A DNA stretch of 64,000 nt from AAA164-E04 sp964342825 (GTDB taxonomy: Bacteria; Verrucomicrobiota; Verrucomicrobiia; Limisphaerales; AAA164-E04), in contig CAYFHO010000015.1 of assembly GCA_964342825.1 (NCBI GenBank), positions 1-64,000 of the forward strand, given 5' to 3'. The notes under the pieces were generated by a model. It did no database searches and was not told the origin of the DNA. It saw nothing but the letters and a program-made list of their open reading frames with translations. Made by a program: the position numbers and the translations under genes. Below are positions 53,446 to 61,619 of the stretch, one piece after another (the stretch's first letter is position 1; every line of letters begins with the position of its first letter).

Positions 53446-53787
53446 TCAAGATCCTTTACGTTGAAGTGTTTTCATGCCTTTGAGCAAAGTTTTTAAGTGA
53501 GCATCCATCAAACCTACGACCTCCAAGCCTTCCTCTGTCAGTGAGTAGTATTTGCGAGCTGGACCGCCGGTGGATTCTTCCAGACGCGACGAGATGAGGC
53601 CGTGTCGACGTAGTCGAGAGAGTAAGGGGTAAACGGTTCCTTCAGTAATCCCCAGGCCAGGCACACCTACCAGACCTTTGACCAAATCGTATCCATAACG
53701 TTCACGATCTTCCAAGGCGGTGAGGATGCACATTTCGAGCAATCCTTTGCGCACTTGAACCGTCCAATTATCAAAAAAATCAGTCAT
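53446..53787 (-). CDS. PadR-family transcriptional regulator
   Basis: 113 residues with the PadR winged helix: LLEMCILTALEDRERYGYDLVKGL, GITEGTVYPLLSRLRRHGLISSRLEESTGGPARKYYSLTEEG, then a short C-terminal helix (subfamily 2 length). PadR proteins repress their own operons and respond to membrane or phenolic stress. Its start overlaps the stop of the upstream membrane protein gene as TAATG, and it is one base from the HAAS-VIT gene, so all four genes are one operon. Confidence 0.92.
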   Translation of the reverse strand: MTDFFDNWTVQVRKGLLEMCILTALEDRERYGYDLVKGLVGVPGLGITEGTVYPLLSRLRRHGLISSRLEESTGGPARKYYSLTEEGLEVVGLMDAHLKTLLKGMKTLQRKGS

Positions 53788-54287
53788 TAATCGAACAACC
53801 AGTTTAAGAATTTATGAGGAGCCAGGAAGAGTGATCCTAAAGAGAGGCCAGCAAATGCCATGTACAGCAGACAACTAAAAGACAGCCACCTGATTCGTTT
53901 GAAAGCAAAACTAAATAAGGTCGTCACCCCGGCAGCATATAAAGAAAAAAACAACCCGATGACACAATACTCACCAATTTCAAGATGAATCTTTAATGCC
54001 GCATCCTCCAAGGATTCCCCAAAATGGGGCCAACGTCCCAAACCCAAACGAATATGCAGAACAAAAGCATAAAATATAATCATCACCAACAAAGGCATGA
54101 GCGCTGCTCCCAATAGCGCCCCTGTGGAAACAGCAAACTTCCAGGCCCCTTGAAAACAATGGGTAGGAGTATCACCAATGGGATTTCTCGTACGTAATCG
54201 AGCCAGACTCAACCCAATCATCGTGATGAGAAAACATATAAATGCAGGCACAGAAGCCGAAAGAACGTCTGAGAAATCAATGTTCAT
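53787..54287 (-). CDS. Polytopic membrane protein in the PadR operon
   Basis: About 166 residues, no family recognised. Hydrophobic stretches at about 8-27, 54-75, 105-122 and 137-155 suggest four membrane helices; the loops are short and not strongly charged. The ATG at 54287 keeps the overlap with the preceding gene to 11 bases; an ATG at 54317 is an alternative with a 41-base overlap. It ends in a TAATG overlap with padR. Together with the preceding gene it could form an integral-membrane partner of the HAAS-VIT protein, but this is only an inference from the operon. Confidence 0.7.
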   Translation of the reverse strand: MNIDFSDVLSASVPAFICFLITMIGLSLARLRTRNPIGDTPTHCFQGAWKFAVSTGALLGAALMPLLVMIIFYAFVLHIRLGLGRWPHFGESLEDAALKIHLEIGEYCVIGLFFSLYAAGVTTLFSFAFKRIRWLSFSCLLYMAFAGLSLGSLFLAPHKFLNWLFD

Positions 54288-54903
54288 GAAAGTTCGTGGA
54301 TTGACTTTGTTCGACATCTACTTTTGGAAGAATCAAGCCTTCCCTGTGCATGAATCTCCCCAGCCACGAGAAAAAGCATAAGAGGCTCCACCATCCTGCC
54401 ATTAGAATCACATTTCCCCCATCAATCCAAAATTCACCATCCACCTCCTGAAAGAACATATGCAGCGTCATGTAGGGCGCAAGGAATGGACCAATCGTGA
54501 GAAAGAAAAGAATCCACCAGGGAATTCTAAGGAAAATGGGGCGATCGAAGTTCAAAAATGAGGCAAACAAGAATGGAGAAAAAAGTACCAGGCCTTTTAT
54601 GCACCAACGATCCCATTTCCCTCGACACTGAATAACCAGCAGGCAAATGCCCACAAAGATTCCGATTGTTTCCGGCGATTTTAATCCACGCACCCAATGC
54701 GACAGATCCAAATAATCCAGGTGTCCCTGAAAGTTATTCTTCATCGCGAAAGGAATCCCCACCGTCGCGGTATAAGCGAAGAGGGTCATCACAAAAACCC
54801 ATATCGCCCCGACCACAAACAAAGACCAGCCTAACACCGCAAGCCATCGATTTTTCTGCACCCAGGTGTTTCCTGGGATGAATCTGGAATCAATGAAGTT
54901 CAT
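54277..54903 (-). CDS. Polytopic membrane protein, first gene of the PadR operon
   Basis: About 208 residues, not recognised. Hydrophobic stretches near residues 18-40, 65-85, 95-115, 120-140 and 160-180 suggest about five membrane helices with a Trp-rich character. Three in-frame ATG codons (54924, 54912, 54903) compete for the start; I use 54903. It is the first gene of the four-gene run with padR and the PEP-CTERM protein. No sequence motif gives a function. Confidence 0.68.
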   Translation of the reverse strand: MNFIDSRFIPGNTWVQKNRWLAVLGWSLFVVGAIWVFVMTLFAYTATVGIPFAMKNNFQGHLDYLDLSHWVRGLKSPETIGIFVGICLLVIQCRGKWDRWCIKGLVLFSPFLFASFLNFDRPIFLRIPWWILFFLTIGPFLAPYMTLHMFFQEVDGEFWIDGGNVILMAGWWSLLCFFSWLGRFMHREGLILPKVDVEQSQSTNFHEH

Positions 54904-54929
54904 ATTTAGCATCACAAGATACATTGCTA

Positions 54930-54958
54930 TACATAGTAGTATGCGATACCCGTGTCAA
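54930..54958 (-). promoter_or_regulatory. Candidate promoter/operator region of the PadR operon
   Basis: On the minus strand a perfect TTGACA -35 box (54958-54953) is followed after 17 bases by TATGTA. ATGTAT occurs twice nearby, and an ATAC-N6-GTAT half-palindrome covers the would-be -10 area, a typical place for a PadR operator. The -10 match is poor, so this is a weak prediction. Confidence 0.35.
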
Positions 54959-55139
54959 GTGGTTTATCTTTCCGGAAGAGCTTGCTCCTTTTTTGTAAGC
55001 CATATTGCATTATAGGTGATTTCCGTAGGGATGGATCCTGAGCTGGAAGATGAGCTGAGACAGGTGGCAAATGCAAAGGTTGTTTCCAAATCGGAGTTGC
55101 TCAAAAAATCGGACACAATCCAAACTGAGAGGGATCAAT
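54959..55139. other. Intergenic region between the PadR operon and the REP-like element
   Basis: No gene is supported here. A 111-codon frame at 55010-55345 on the minus strand and a 71-codon frame at 55071-55286 on the plus strand run through the REP-like element and have no recognisable features. Only promoter sequences for the minus-strand operon are expected at the left end. Confidence 0.5.
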
Positions 55140-55258
55140 ATGGTAGGGCCACGCTGCCGCGTGGCCGTGAGCGCGTTGGGAATGAACGATAGCCTACAGA
55201 AATGTGCGGACTCGCTACTGGACAAGCAGTCCCGACGCGTCGTGGACATTCCTACCAA
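55140..55258. repeat. REP/BIME-like palindromic element
   Basis: Two opposite GTAG-type ends bound this segment: GGTAGG at 55142-55147 and its inverse CCTACC at 55251-55256. Directly after the first lies a perfect 8-base-pair hairpin, GGCCACGC-TGCC-GCGTGGCC (55147-55166). Near the second lies a nearly perfect palindrome GTCC-CGACGCGTCG-TGGAC. A GTAG next to a hairpin, in two inverted copies, is the layout of REP sequences mobilised by REP-associated tyrosine transposases. The element is much more GC-rich than its surroundings. I know similar repeats from Verrucomicrobial genomes only as a general impression; copy number in this genome is unknown. Confidence 0.7.
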
Positions 55259-55360
55259 GATGCAGGCTGTTTTCCTCCCACTCTGAATCGCTTCCCAAAC
55301 AATCCCCGATTCAAGGAGTTCATTGGCAGAAACGCGATTCTGCATTAGTAATTTTTAGAG

Positions 55361-55888
55361 ATGACTCGACGTAAAGAAAATATCCTGATCCTGACATGCA
55401 CCCTGGTGCTGGTCATACTGCTGACTGTATGGCGGGCAAGCAAATTGACCATGCAAGAGGATACGGGCCCGCTGCCCAAGGGCCAAAGATCCATGAAACC
55501 CGTCGAACTCTATATCGGGGCGGACATCAACCCAACATTGTCCGATTTAATCACCGCCTTTGAACTCGCCCATGGAGTTAAAGTGAAGCAATTGAATCTG
55601 TCGGAGTCTGAATCTGGAAATCTGAACGCTCTGGAACTGAATTCCTCCGGTTTACTGCTGATGAAAGAACTTCAAACGAGCAAGCTGCGATCAATAAATT
55701 CTTCATGGACGGAAACCTCCATTCCAATGGATCAAACTGCATCCAGCCCCACGGCCGAACAACTCATCATGTTTCATTTCCCCAGTGAAACAGCTGATCC
55801 CAATGTCATTGAAGTTGTGAAATATCTTTCGGGAACCAACCAGGCACATTACCTCTACTCAGATTCCCCGGAACCTACCCAGCCTTGA
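55361..55888 (+). CDS. Membrane-anchored protein resembling a truncated ModA-type substrate-binding protein
   Basis: 175 residues. An N-terminal membrane anchor (about residues 8-25) is followed by VELYIGADINPTLSDLITAFELAHGVKVKQLNLSES, which resembles the first strand-helix of ModA-type (molybdate/tungstate) periplasmic binding proteins. The part that would form the second lobe is very short, ending with DPNVIEVVKYLSG near the C-terminus. At 175 residues it is well below the family's usual 230-260, so it may be a degraded or minimal form. No ABC permease or ATPase is next to it. Confidence 0.6.
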   Translation: MTRRKENILILTCTLVLVILLTVWRASKLTMQEDTGPLPKGQRSMKPVELYIGADINPTLSDLITAFELAHGVKVKQLNLSESESGNLNALELNSSGLLLMKELQTSKLRSINSSWTETSIPMDQTASSPTAEQLIMFHFPSETADPNVIEVVKYLSGTNQAHYLYSDSPEPTQP

Positions 55889-55960
55889 TATCTGCCCTGA
55901 TCGCCCAACGCAATTGTCATTAGGATTGCATAAGTTTAGTGGCGACTTTACAAAACTGCC

Positions 55961-57076
55961 ATGAGTTCATCCAAATGCAGGTGGGGAATCCTGAGTACTG
56001 CCAATATTGCACGCAAAAATTATCAGGCCATTTATCACTCGGGAAATGCCAATGTCGTTGCAGTCGCAAGTCGCGACCTTCTTAAAGCGCAAAGCTTCAT
56101 TGATGAATGCCAACAACAAAGTCCCTTTAATCCTGCTCCAGTCGCGTTGTCGAGCTACGAAGCTCTGATTGAAAACTCGGAAATCGATGCAGTTTACATC
56201 CCATTACCAACCGGTCTGCGCAAAGAATGGGTGATAAAAGCCGCGCGAGCTGGTAAACACGTCATGTGCGAAAAACCCTGTGGGATCAGTGCTACTGATC
56301 TGGAGGAAATGATAGGTGTCTGCAAAGAAAACAATGTCCAATTCATGGACGGAGTCATGTTCATGCACAGTCAACGCCTGGAAGCCATTCGGTCTGTGCT
56401 CGAGGATCAACAATCTGTAGGAGACATCAAACGCATCACCGCCATGTTCAGCTTCTGCGCTCCTGAGGATTTCCTTCAGGGCAATATTCGAATGCACAGT
56501 GAACTGGAACCGGCAGGATGCCTGGGTGATTTGGGATGGTACACCATTCGATTTAGTTTGTGGGCCATGGACTATGCCATGCCAACTCATGTAACCGGGA
56601 AAATCTTGAATGGCACAGGAAGACCCGACAGTCCGGATCGAGTACCCACCGAATTCTCTGGGGAGCTGTTTTTTGAAAGTGGAGTTTCAGCCAGTTTCTA
56701 CAATTCATTCCTCACGGAAAACCAACAGTTTATCAGCATCAGTGGAAACAAGGGTCAGTTGACCATGGAGGATTTCGTTCTGCCTTACTATGATTCCGAG
56801 GTGGGGTTTGAAGTCAATCAGGCACGCTTTGAAGTCAGTGGTTCTCAATTTAATATGGAACGACACATCAAACGGCACTCTGTTCAGGAATACTCCAACA
56901 ATCATCCTAACGCACAGGAGACACGATTGTTCAAAAACTTTTCCGAATGTGTTCTCAGCGGAAAATTAAATCCACATTGGCCTGAGATTGCATTGAAAAC
57001 ACAAACCATCATGGACGCCTGCCTTAAATCAGCACAACAAAACGGAGCGGAGATCGTTGTCGGCAAACAGGACTGA
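55961..57076 (+). CDS. Gfo/Idh/MocA family oxidoreductase
   Basis: 371 residues. GILSTANIARKNY is the dinucleotide-binding start; IDAVYIPLPTGLRKEWVIKAARAGKHVMCEKPCG carries the catalytic-site Lys in EKP. The C-terminal domain has GCLGDLGWYTIRF, which replaces the usual GGxLxDxGxH His by Tyr, as in trans-dihydrobenzenediol dehydrogenase-like and glucose-fructose oxidoreductase-like members. NAD(P)-dependent sugar oxidoreductase. It is convergent with a cyclophilin gene 22 bases away. Confidence 0.92.
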   Translation: MSSSKCRWGILSTANIARKNYQAIYHSGNANVVAVASRDLLKAQSFIDECQQQSPFNPAPVALSSYEALIENSEIDAVYIPLPTGLRKEWVIKAARAGKHVMCEKPCGISATDLEEMIGVCKENNVQFMDGVMFMHSQRLEAIRSVLEDQQSVGDIKRITAMFSFCAPEDFLQGNIRMHSELEPAGCLGDLGWYTIRFSLWAMDYAMPTHVTGKILNGTGRPDSPDRVPTEFSGELFFESGVSASFYNSFLTENQQFISISGNKGQLTMEDFVLPYYDSEVGFEVNQARFEVSGSQFNMERHIKRHSVQEYSNNHPNAQETRLFKNFSECVLSGKLNPHWPEIALKTQTIMDACLKSAQQNGAEIVVGKQD

Positions 57077-57098
57077 TCAAGTCGGGATTTGATCTTAT

Positions 57099-57968
57099 TC
57101 AATCACCCTCCGCCTGGATAATCTTCACAAATACCATCTGCCGGGTAGCCACGAAATTATCCATTGAAATACGACCGCTGGGGCTTAGCAACGCCCCACT
57201 ATAATCCCTCAGATTTTCGGTTGCAAAAAGGTATTCAATCGCTCCGGCTTCGGGCGTCCAGTGCAATTCAACACTTCCTGTGGGCATGCGCACCATGGAT
57301 GCATCGGCAGATTTTATATCAGGCAGGGGATCCTCCAGACTGTCCAAACCAAATGCTTCTGCGGCAGCTCCCACCCGTACGATGTCAATAGTATGGATGA
57401 TAGGCTTGGTCCCCGGTGCCTCGGTGGGAATTCGTCCGAGCACTAACACCCGATCCATTCCTTCCACTACTTCCCCGAAGACAGAATGCTTGTCGTCAAG
57501 ATGAGGCTGGGGGGAGAGTGTGACAAAAAACTGACTTCCATTGGTGTTGGCACCGGAGTTTGCCATGGAGAGAATACCGGCTTTGTTATGTCTGAGATCT
57601 GGATGAAACTCATCCTTAAATTGATAACCCGGGCCATCGTTGCCAAGACCATTGGGGGATCCACCCTGGATCACGAAATTTGAGATAATGCGATGAAAGG
57701 TAATACCATTGTAAAACTTGTCGTTACGAATCTTTCCATTGGTCAAGTCGAGCCATGTTTTGGTTCCTTCAGCCAGCCCGACAAAGTTCGCAACCGTTCG
57801 AGGCGCTTTTTCAAAAGCGAGGCTTACGGTGAATTCCCCGAACTCGGTACGCAAGACAGCATACAGTCCGTCTTCATTCGGCACTGCGGAAACCATGATT
57901 GAGCCGCTGCAAAACAAGCCGACAAACAAAGCAAGCCATCGATTGGAAAAGGATCTCAAAATGTGCAT
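57099..57968 (-). CDS. Secreted cyclophilin-type peptidyl-prolyl isomerase
   Basis: About 289 residues from the ATG at 57968; the frame upstream adds an untypical N-terminus. A hydrophobic signal (about 10-28, ending near SAV) is followed by a cyclophilin domain: FHRIISNFVIQGGSPNGLGNDGPGY, GILSMANSGANTNGSQFFVTL and LDDKHSVFGEVVEGMDRV, with the catalytic Arg in FHR and QFF. The C-terminal 80 residues are a small beta domain typical of Verrucomicrobial secreted proteins. It folds exported proteins in the periplasm. Confidence 0.92.
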   Translation of the reverse strand: MHILRSFSNRWLALFVGLFCSGSIMVSAVPNEDGLYAVLRTEFGEFTVSLAFEKAPRTVANFVGLAEGTKTWLDLTNGKIRNDKFYNGITFHRIISNFVIQGGSPNGLGNDGPGYQFKDEFHPDLRHNKAGILSMANSGANTNGSQFFVTLSPQPHLDDKHSVFGEVVEGMDRVLVLGRIPTEAPGTKPIIHTIDIVRVGAAAEAFGLDSLEDPLPDIKSADASMVRMPTGSVELHWTPEAGAIEYLFATENLRDYSGALLSPSGRISMDNFVATRQMVFVKIIQAEGD

Positions 57969-58155
57969 GAGTAAATCTTTGATGTAAATTTGTTCTCCAC
58001 CAAACCCCTTTTTAGTAAAAAAGCCAAGCAGTAAAACTGGATGGAATGGGTTCAACTCTTTTACCTGACTTGAGGTATGACCTGCGGAATGAAATCAACC
58101 AACCTGTCGAAAAATTTCTTTGCGCCTGAACACAAGCACATGAGATAAAAGGGCC

Positions 58156-59841
58156 ATGTCCGATTCACTCAACTGGAACAGCAAACAACTCACCCGTGGC
58201 TGGCAAAAAGGGGTCACTTCTTTCTACTGGGGTCTGGGATTCGATGAATCCGATCTGGACAGGGCACAAATCGGGATCGGGGTTCCGTTGCTGGATGGCA
58301 ACCTTTGCAACGTGCACGCGCATGAACTTGGAAAAGCCATCGCAGCAGGTTGTAAAGATGCTGGATTAATGGGGTTTCCGTTTGGGGTACCTGCCGTCAG
58401 CGACAATATCACCCAGGGCATGGAAGGCGGCAATGCCTCCCTACCCTCAAGAAACCTGATTGCCAATTCATCGGAATGCGTGGTGAGTGCCCACTGTTAT
58501 GACGGCATGATTGGCACACACCATTGTGACAAGAATGGCCCCGGGTTTGCCATGGCACTGGCACGCATGAACGTTCCGGGCCTTCTTCTCAGCGGCGGCA
58601 GCATCATGCCTGGCTGCTACAAGGGTCGTGATGTGACCATCCTTGACTCCTACGATGCCCAGGCAGCAGCCGATGTCGGGGAGATTCCGGAATCCGAAGC
58701 GGATGCCATCATCAAAGCCGCCTGCCCCGGACCGGGTGGTTGCGGAATCGCTGCATCCTTCAACACCTGGGGTATCGCCATGGAGGTCATTGGCCTCATG
58801 CCGCCCTACAGTTCGTCTATTCCTGCCATTGATCCCGCCAAACAAGAAGAGTGCAAGGAGGCAGGAAAATGGATGAGGAATCTGTTGGAGAAAAACATTC
58901 GACCTCGTGATATTTTGACCAGAACCGCCTTCGAAAACGCAGCGGCCACCATCGCCGCCATAGGGGGTTCAACCAATGGAATGATTCACCTGATCGCACT
59001 GGCACGTGAAGCGAAAGTGGATTTCACTCTCAAGGACATCCAGGCAATTCTGCGGAAGACACCTGTCCTTTGTAGTTTTGCGCCAAGAGGTAAACGCACG
59101 ATGGTCGATCTCCACCGGTTGGGAGGCACGCCCATGCTGCTGAAACACCTGCTTAAAGCAGGTTTATTGGACGGCTCCACCTTGACGGTGACTGGAAAAA
59201 CCCTTGCCGAAAATCTGGAAGAGGCCCCTTGTTTGCCTGAGGAACAAGATCTTATTGCCACCTCGGACGCCCCGTTCAAGCCCTACGCAGACATGCAGAT
59301 CTGTTTTGGGAATCTGGCACCTGAGGGAATGGTCTTTAAAGTTTCCAGCATGCAATCCCCTACCTTCAAAGGTTCGGCCATGTGTTTTGAAGATCCACGC
59401 GAAATCATCAAAGCCGTCAAAGAGAAACGCCTTAAACCAGGAACAGTCGTGGTTTTGAGAAATCTCGGGCCCGTGGCCAGTGGCATGCCGGAAGTACTGG
59501 TTGCCACCTCGGCTCTGTCTGTTCCAGAACTGGATGGCAAAGTGGCCCTGGTCTCTGACACGCGAGTTTCAGGGGTTTCACACGGAGCCATTGGCGTTCA
59601 CTGCTCACCGGAAGCGGCTGTAGGAGGTCCGATAGGTTTGGTTGAGGATGGAGATACCATCGAGTTCAACCTCCTTGAAGGCAGGATTCATTTGAATGTG
59701 GCCGAAGAAGAACTCGCCAAGCGATCCACCAAATGGGAAATCAAAAAGCCTCAACACCTTCGGGGATACCTTTCGGATTTTTCCAGAACCGTCACGCAAG
59801 CACACGAAGGGTGCGTCAGTCACTGGGTGCTGGAGCAATGA
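58156..59841 (+). CDS. ilvD: Dihydroxy-acid dehydratase (IlvD/Edd family)
   Basis: 561 residues, typical for IlvD. Cluster ligands are Cys51 (NLCNVH), Cys124 (HHCDKNGPG, with the lysine-like Lys126) and a third Cys in CPGPGGCG (190/196). The ENAAATIAAIGGSTNGMIHL and GPVASGMPEV strings are typical. IlvD dehydrates dihydroxy acids in valine and isoleucine synthesis; related sugar-acid dehydratases share the fold. The substitutions around the cluster (HCYDGMIGTHHCDK and CPGPGGCGIAASFNTW) are unlike those of E. coli IlvD, so a sugar-acid dehydratase cannot be excluded. It is a single gene ended by a strong terminator. Confidence 0.85.
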   Translation: MSDSLNWNSKQLTRGWQKGVTSFYWGLGFDESDLDRAQIGIGVPLLDGNLCNVHAHELGKAIAAGCKDAGLMGFPFGVPAVSDNITQGMEGGNASLPSRNLIANSSECVVSAHCYDGMIGTHHCDKNGPGFAMALARMNVPGLLLSGGSIMPGCYKGRDVTILDSYDAQAAADVGEIPESEADAIIKAACPGPGGCGIAASFNTWGIAMEVIGLMPPYSSSIPAIDPAKQEECKEAGKWMRNLLEKNIRPRDILTRTAFENAAATIAAIGGSTNGMIHLIALAREAKVDFTLKDIQAILRKTPVLCSFAPRGKRTMVDLHRLGGTPMLLKHLLKAGLLDGSTLTVTGKTLAENLEEAPCLPEEQDLIATSDAPFKPYADMQICFGNLAPEGMVFKVSSMQSPTFKGSAMCFEDPREIIKAVKEKRLKPGTVVVLRNLGPVASGMPEVLVATSALSVPELDGKVALVSDTRVSGVSHGAIGVHCSPEAAVGGPIGLVEDGDTIEFNLLEGRIHLNVAEEELAKRSTKWEIKKPQHLRGYLSDFSRTVTQAHEGCVSHWVLEQ

Positions 59842-59874
59842 TTTCCACAGATTAAACAAGTATCTGACCAAACG

Positions 59875-59904
59875 AAAAAGGGCGGCCCACAGGCCGCCCT
59901 TTTT
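59875..59904. terminator. Bidirectional terminator after ilvD and the FHS transporter
   Basis: A 13-base-pair perfect stem, AAAAAGGGCGGCC (59875-59887) with GGCCGCCCTTTTT (59892-59904), closed by a 4-base CACA loop. It serves the convergent genes that end at 59841 and 59927. Confidence 0.95.
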
Positions 59905-59926
59905 GTTTAGATGGATGGAATGGGGG

Positions 59927-61573
59927 TTACGCCTCCATTGGGCCTTCAGTCCCTCCTGTCAAATCAGCTGCAATGTGCACTGGTTTGTAACCTCCAATCG
60001 CTTTAAAGTAGAAAAGGAGTAGGAGATAGATAACAGCCATTGTGGCAGGAATGGCTGCATCTGCGACCAATGTTTTTCGATCGCCTTCAATTGAAGCAGC
60101 GTGCACCTGGCGTTCTGTTTCCGTCAATTTTTCAAGCGCTGCTTGAGGATCCGTATTGCCAGCTTCAGCTAACTCGGCTCTGGCAGCACCCAACTTCTCT
60201 TGAACTGCACCAAGTTTGGCGCCATCCAGACCATTGACTTCCTCAAAGAATAAAAACTTACTGGCAGATTCAGACTTGTATTCTGCAAATGCTTCAGCGT
60301 TGGCCGTCTGCAATGCTTCACCGGAGAAACGGTCTTTGGCGTATCCGAGACCAGGAGAACCGATCAAGCCTGCACTCATCATTCCAATCCCCCCCATGAT
60401 GCTCATCGCCACAGCACCCGTCCTGGGGAATCGATCTCCGACAACAGCCAGCATGGTTGGCCAGAAGAATGTTTTTCCTAATGCATAAACAGTCAATGCG
60501 AGAATAGCACCAACAAATGTTGTGATACCACTGACCAAGTTTAACCCGACAATTGCCAGGATTGAACACACAAGCAAAATACCAATCGGAGAAAGCTTGA
60601 GTTTCTTTTCAATGAAATCAGCACTGAATCGAAGTGCAAACATGACGAAGGAAGTAAAGACGAAGAGAATCTTTCCTTGGGCAGGAGTTAATATGTTACC
60701 TGTGATATTTTGAATCCAACCATCGGTTCCAAGCTCAACGGCTCCAACGAGTGCATGTGTGAGGAACAGGACAAAAATCAGCCAAGCTCCAATTGAAAAT
60801 TTGGAAAGGTAACCCGAGACGCCCAACAGTACGAAGGCCAGAACACCTGCAATGGCTGTACTCATTCCAAGTGCTCCACTGAAAAAGAGGTAAAGCACAA
60901 AGCAGACAACGATACTACCCAGAATACCCACATCCTTGTACATTTCGCCAAAGCTCAATCCCTTCTGGGAAGCTTCAGATTTGGGCATGCTTTGACCAAG
61001 GAACATGAAGCCATAGATCGCGGTAGGAACAAGGAACAGTGCCAATTGTATCTTCCATGAGAAGGATTCACCCATGGTCCAACCAATCAATCCTCCAAGA
61101 ACGAGACCGGCGGGCCAACTTGCATGCAAAATATTCAAGTAATGGGTTCTATTTTTCGGAAACAAAGTTGCGACAAGAGGATTTGCCACCGCCTCCAAGG
61201 TCCCATTCGCGATTGCGAAGATAAACGTCCCCCAATAAAGGAAATTATATGCTGTCTGAGATTCTTGGCCAGATGAAGCAGCAAAGGTGACAAATGCAGA
61301 CAATACGTGGAATGCAAAAGCCGCAAAGACCAATTTGCCGTAACCAATTTTGTCAACGATCACTCCACCGATAATGATACCAAAACAGAACCCGGTAAAA
61401 CCGGCTCCGTTGATAGCACCTAACTGGGATGCATTGAATCCAAACTCAGCACCCCAGTTGGCAAGAATGCCACCGCGGATACCGAAACCAACGCCGGCAG
61501 CGAGAATCGCCATAAAACCGGCCCACAACAAACGCGCTGAATTAGGCGCGATTCCATCTTGTTTAATGTTCAT
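59927..61573 (-). CDS. MFS transporter, fucose/sugar:H+ symporter-like
   Basis: 548 residues with about 12 membrane helices; GFCFGIIIGGVIVDKIGYGKLVF is the loop 2-3 region, and the general layout resembles the FHS (L-fucose permease) branch. Between about helices 11 and 12 there is a helical, charged insert of about 90 residues (rich in Ala, Glu and Lys: KLTETERQVHAASIEGDRK) that normal FHS transporters lack. The neighbouring Gfo/Idh oxidoreductase on the same strand, 46 bases upstream, suggests uptake of a sugar or polyol that it then oxidises. Confidence 0.88.
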   Translation of the reverse strand: MNIKQDGIAPNSARLLWAGFMAILAAGVGFGIRGGILANWGAEFGFNASQLGAINGAGFTGFCFGIIIGGVIVDKIGYGKLVFAAFAFHVLSAFVTFAASSGQESQTAYNFLYWGTFIFAIANGTLEAVANPLVATLFPKNRTHYLNILHASWPAGLVLGGLIGWTMGESFSWKIQLALFLVPTAIYGFMFLGQSMPKSEASQKGLSFGEMYKDVGILGSIVVCFVLYLFFSGALGMSTAIAGVLAFVLLGVSGYLSKFSIGAWLIFVLFLTHALVGAVELGTDGWIQNITGNILTPAQGKILFVFTSFVMFALRFSADFIEKKLKLSPIGILLVCSILAIVGLNLVSGITTFVGAILALTVYALGKTFFWPTMLAVVGDRFPRTGAVAMSIMGGIGMMSAGLIGSPGLGYAKDRFSGEALQTANAEAFAEYKSESASKFLFFEEVNGLDGAKLGAVQEKLGAARAELAEAGNTDPQAALEKLTETERQVHAASIEGDRKTLVADAAIPATMAVIYLLLLFYFKAIGGYKPVHIAADLTGGTEGPMEA

Positions 61574-61619
61574 AGTGAATTTGTATTACTTGATTCTAGG
61601 TGAAGTAAGCTGATTTGTT

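Noticed and set aside
55010..55345. 111-codon minus-strand and 71-codon plus-strand frames at 55.0-55.3 kb
   Set aside because: Both run through the REP-like palindromic element; open frames in such GC-rich repeats are expected by chance.
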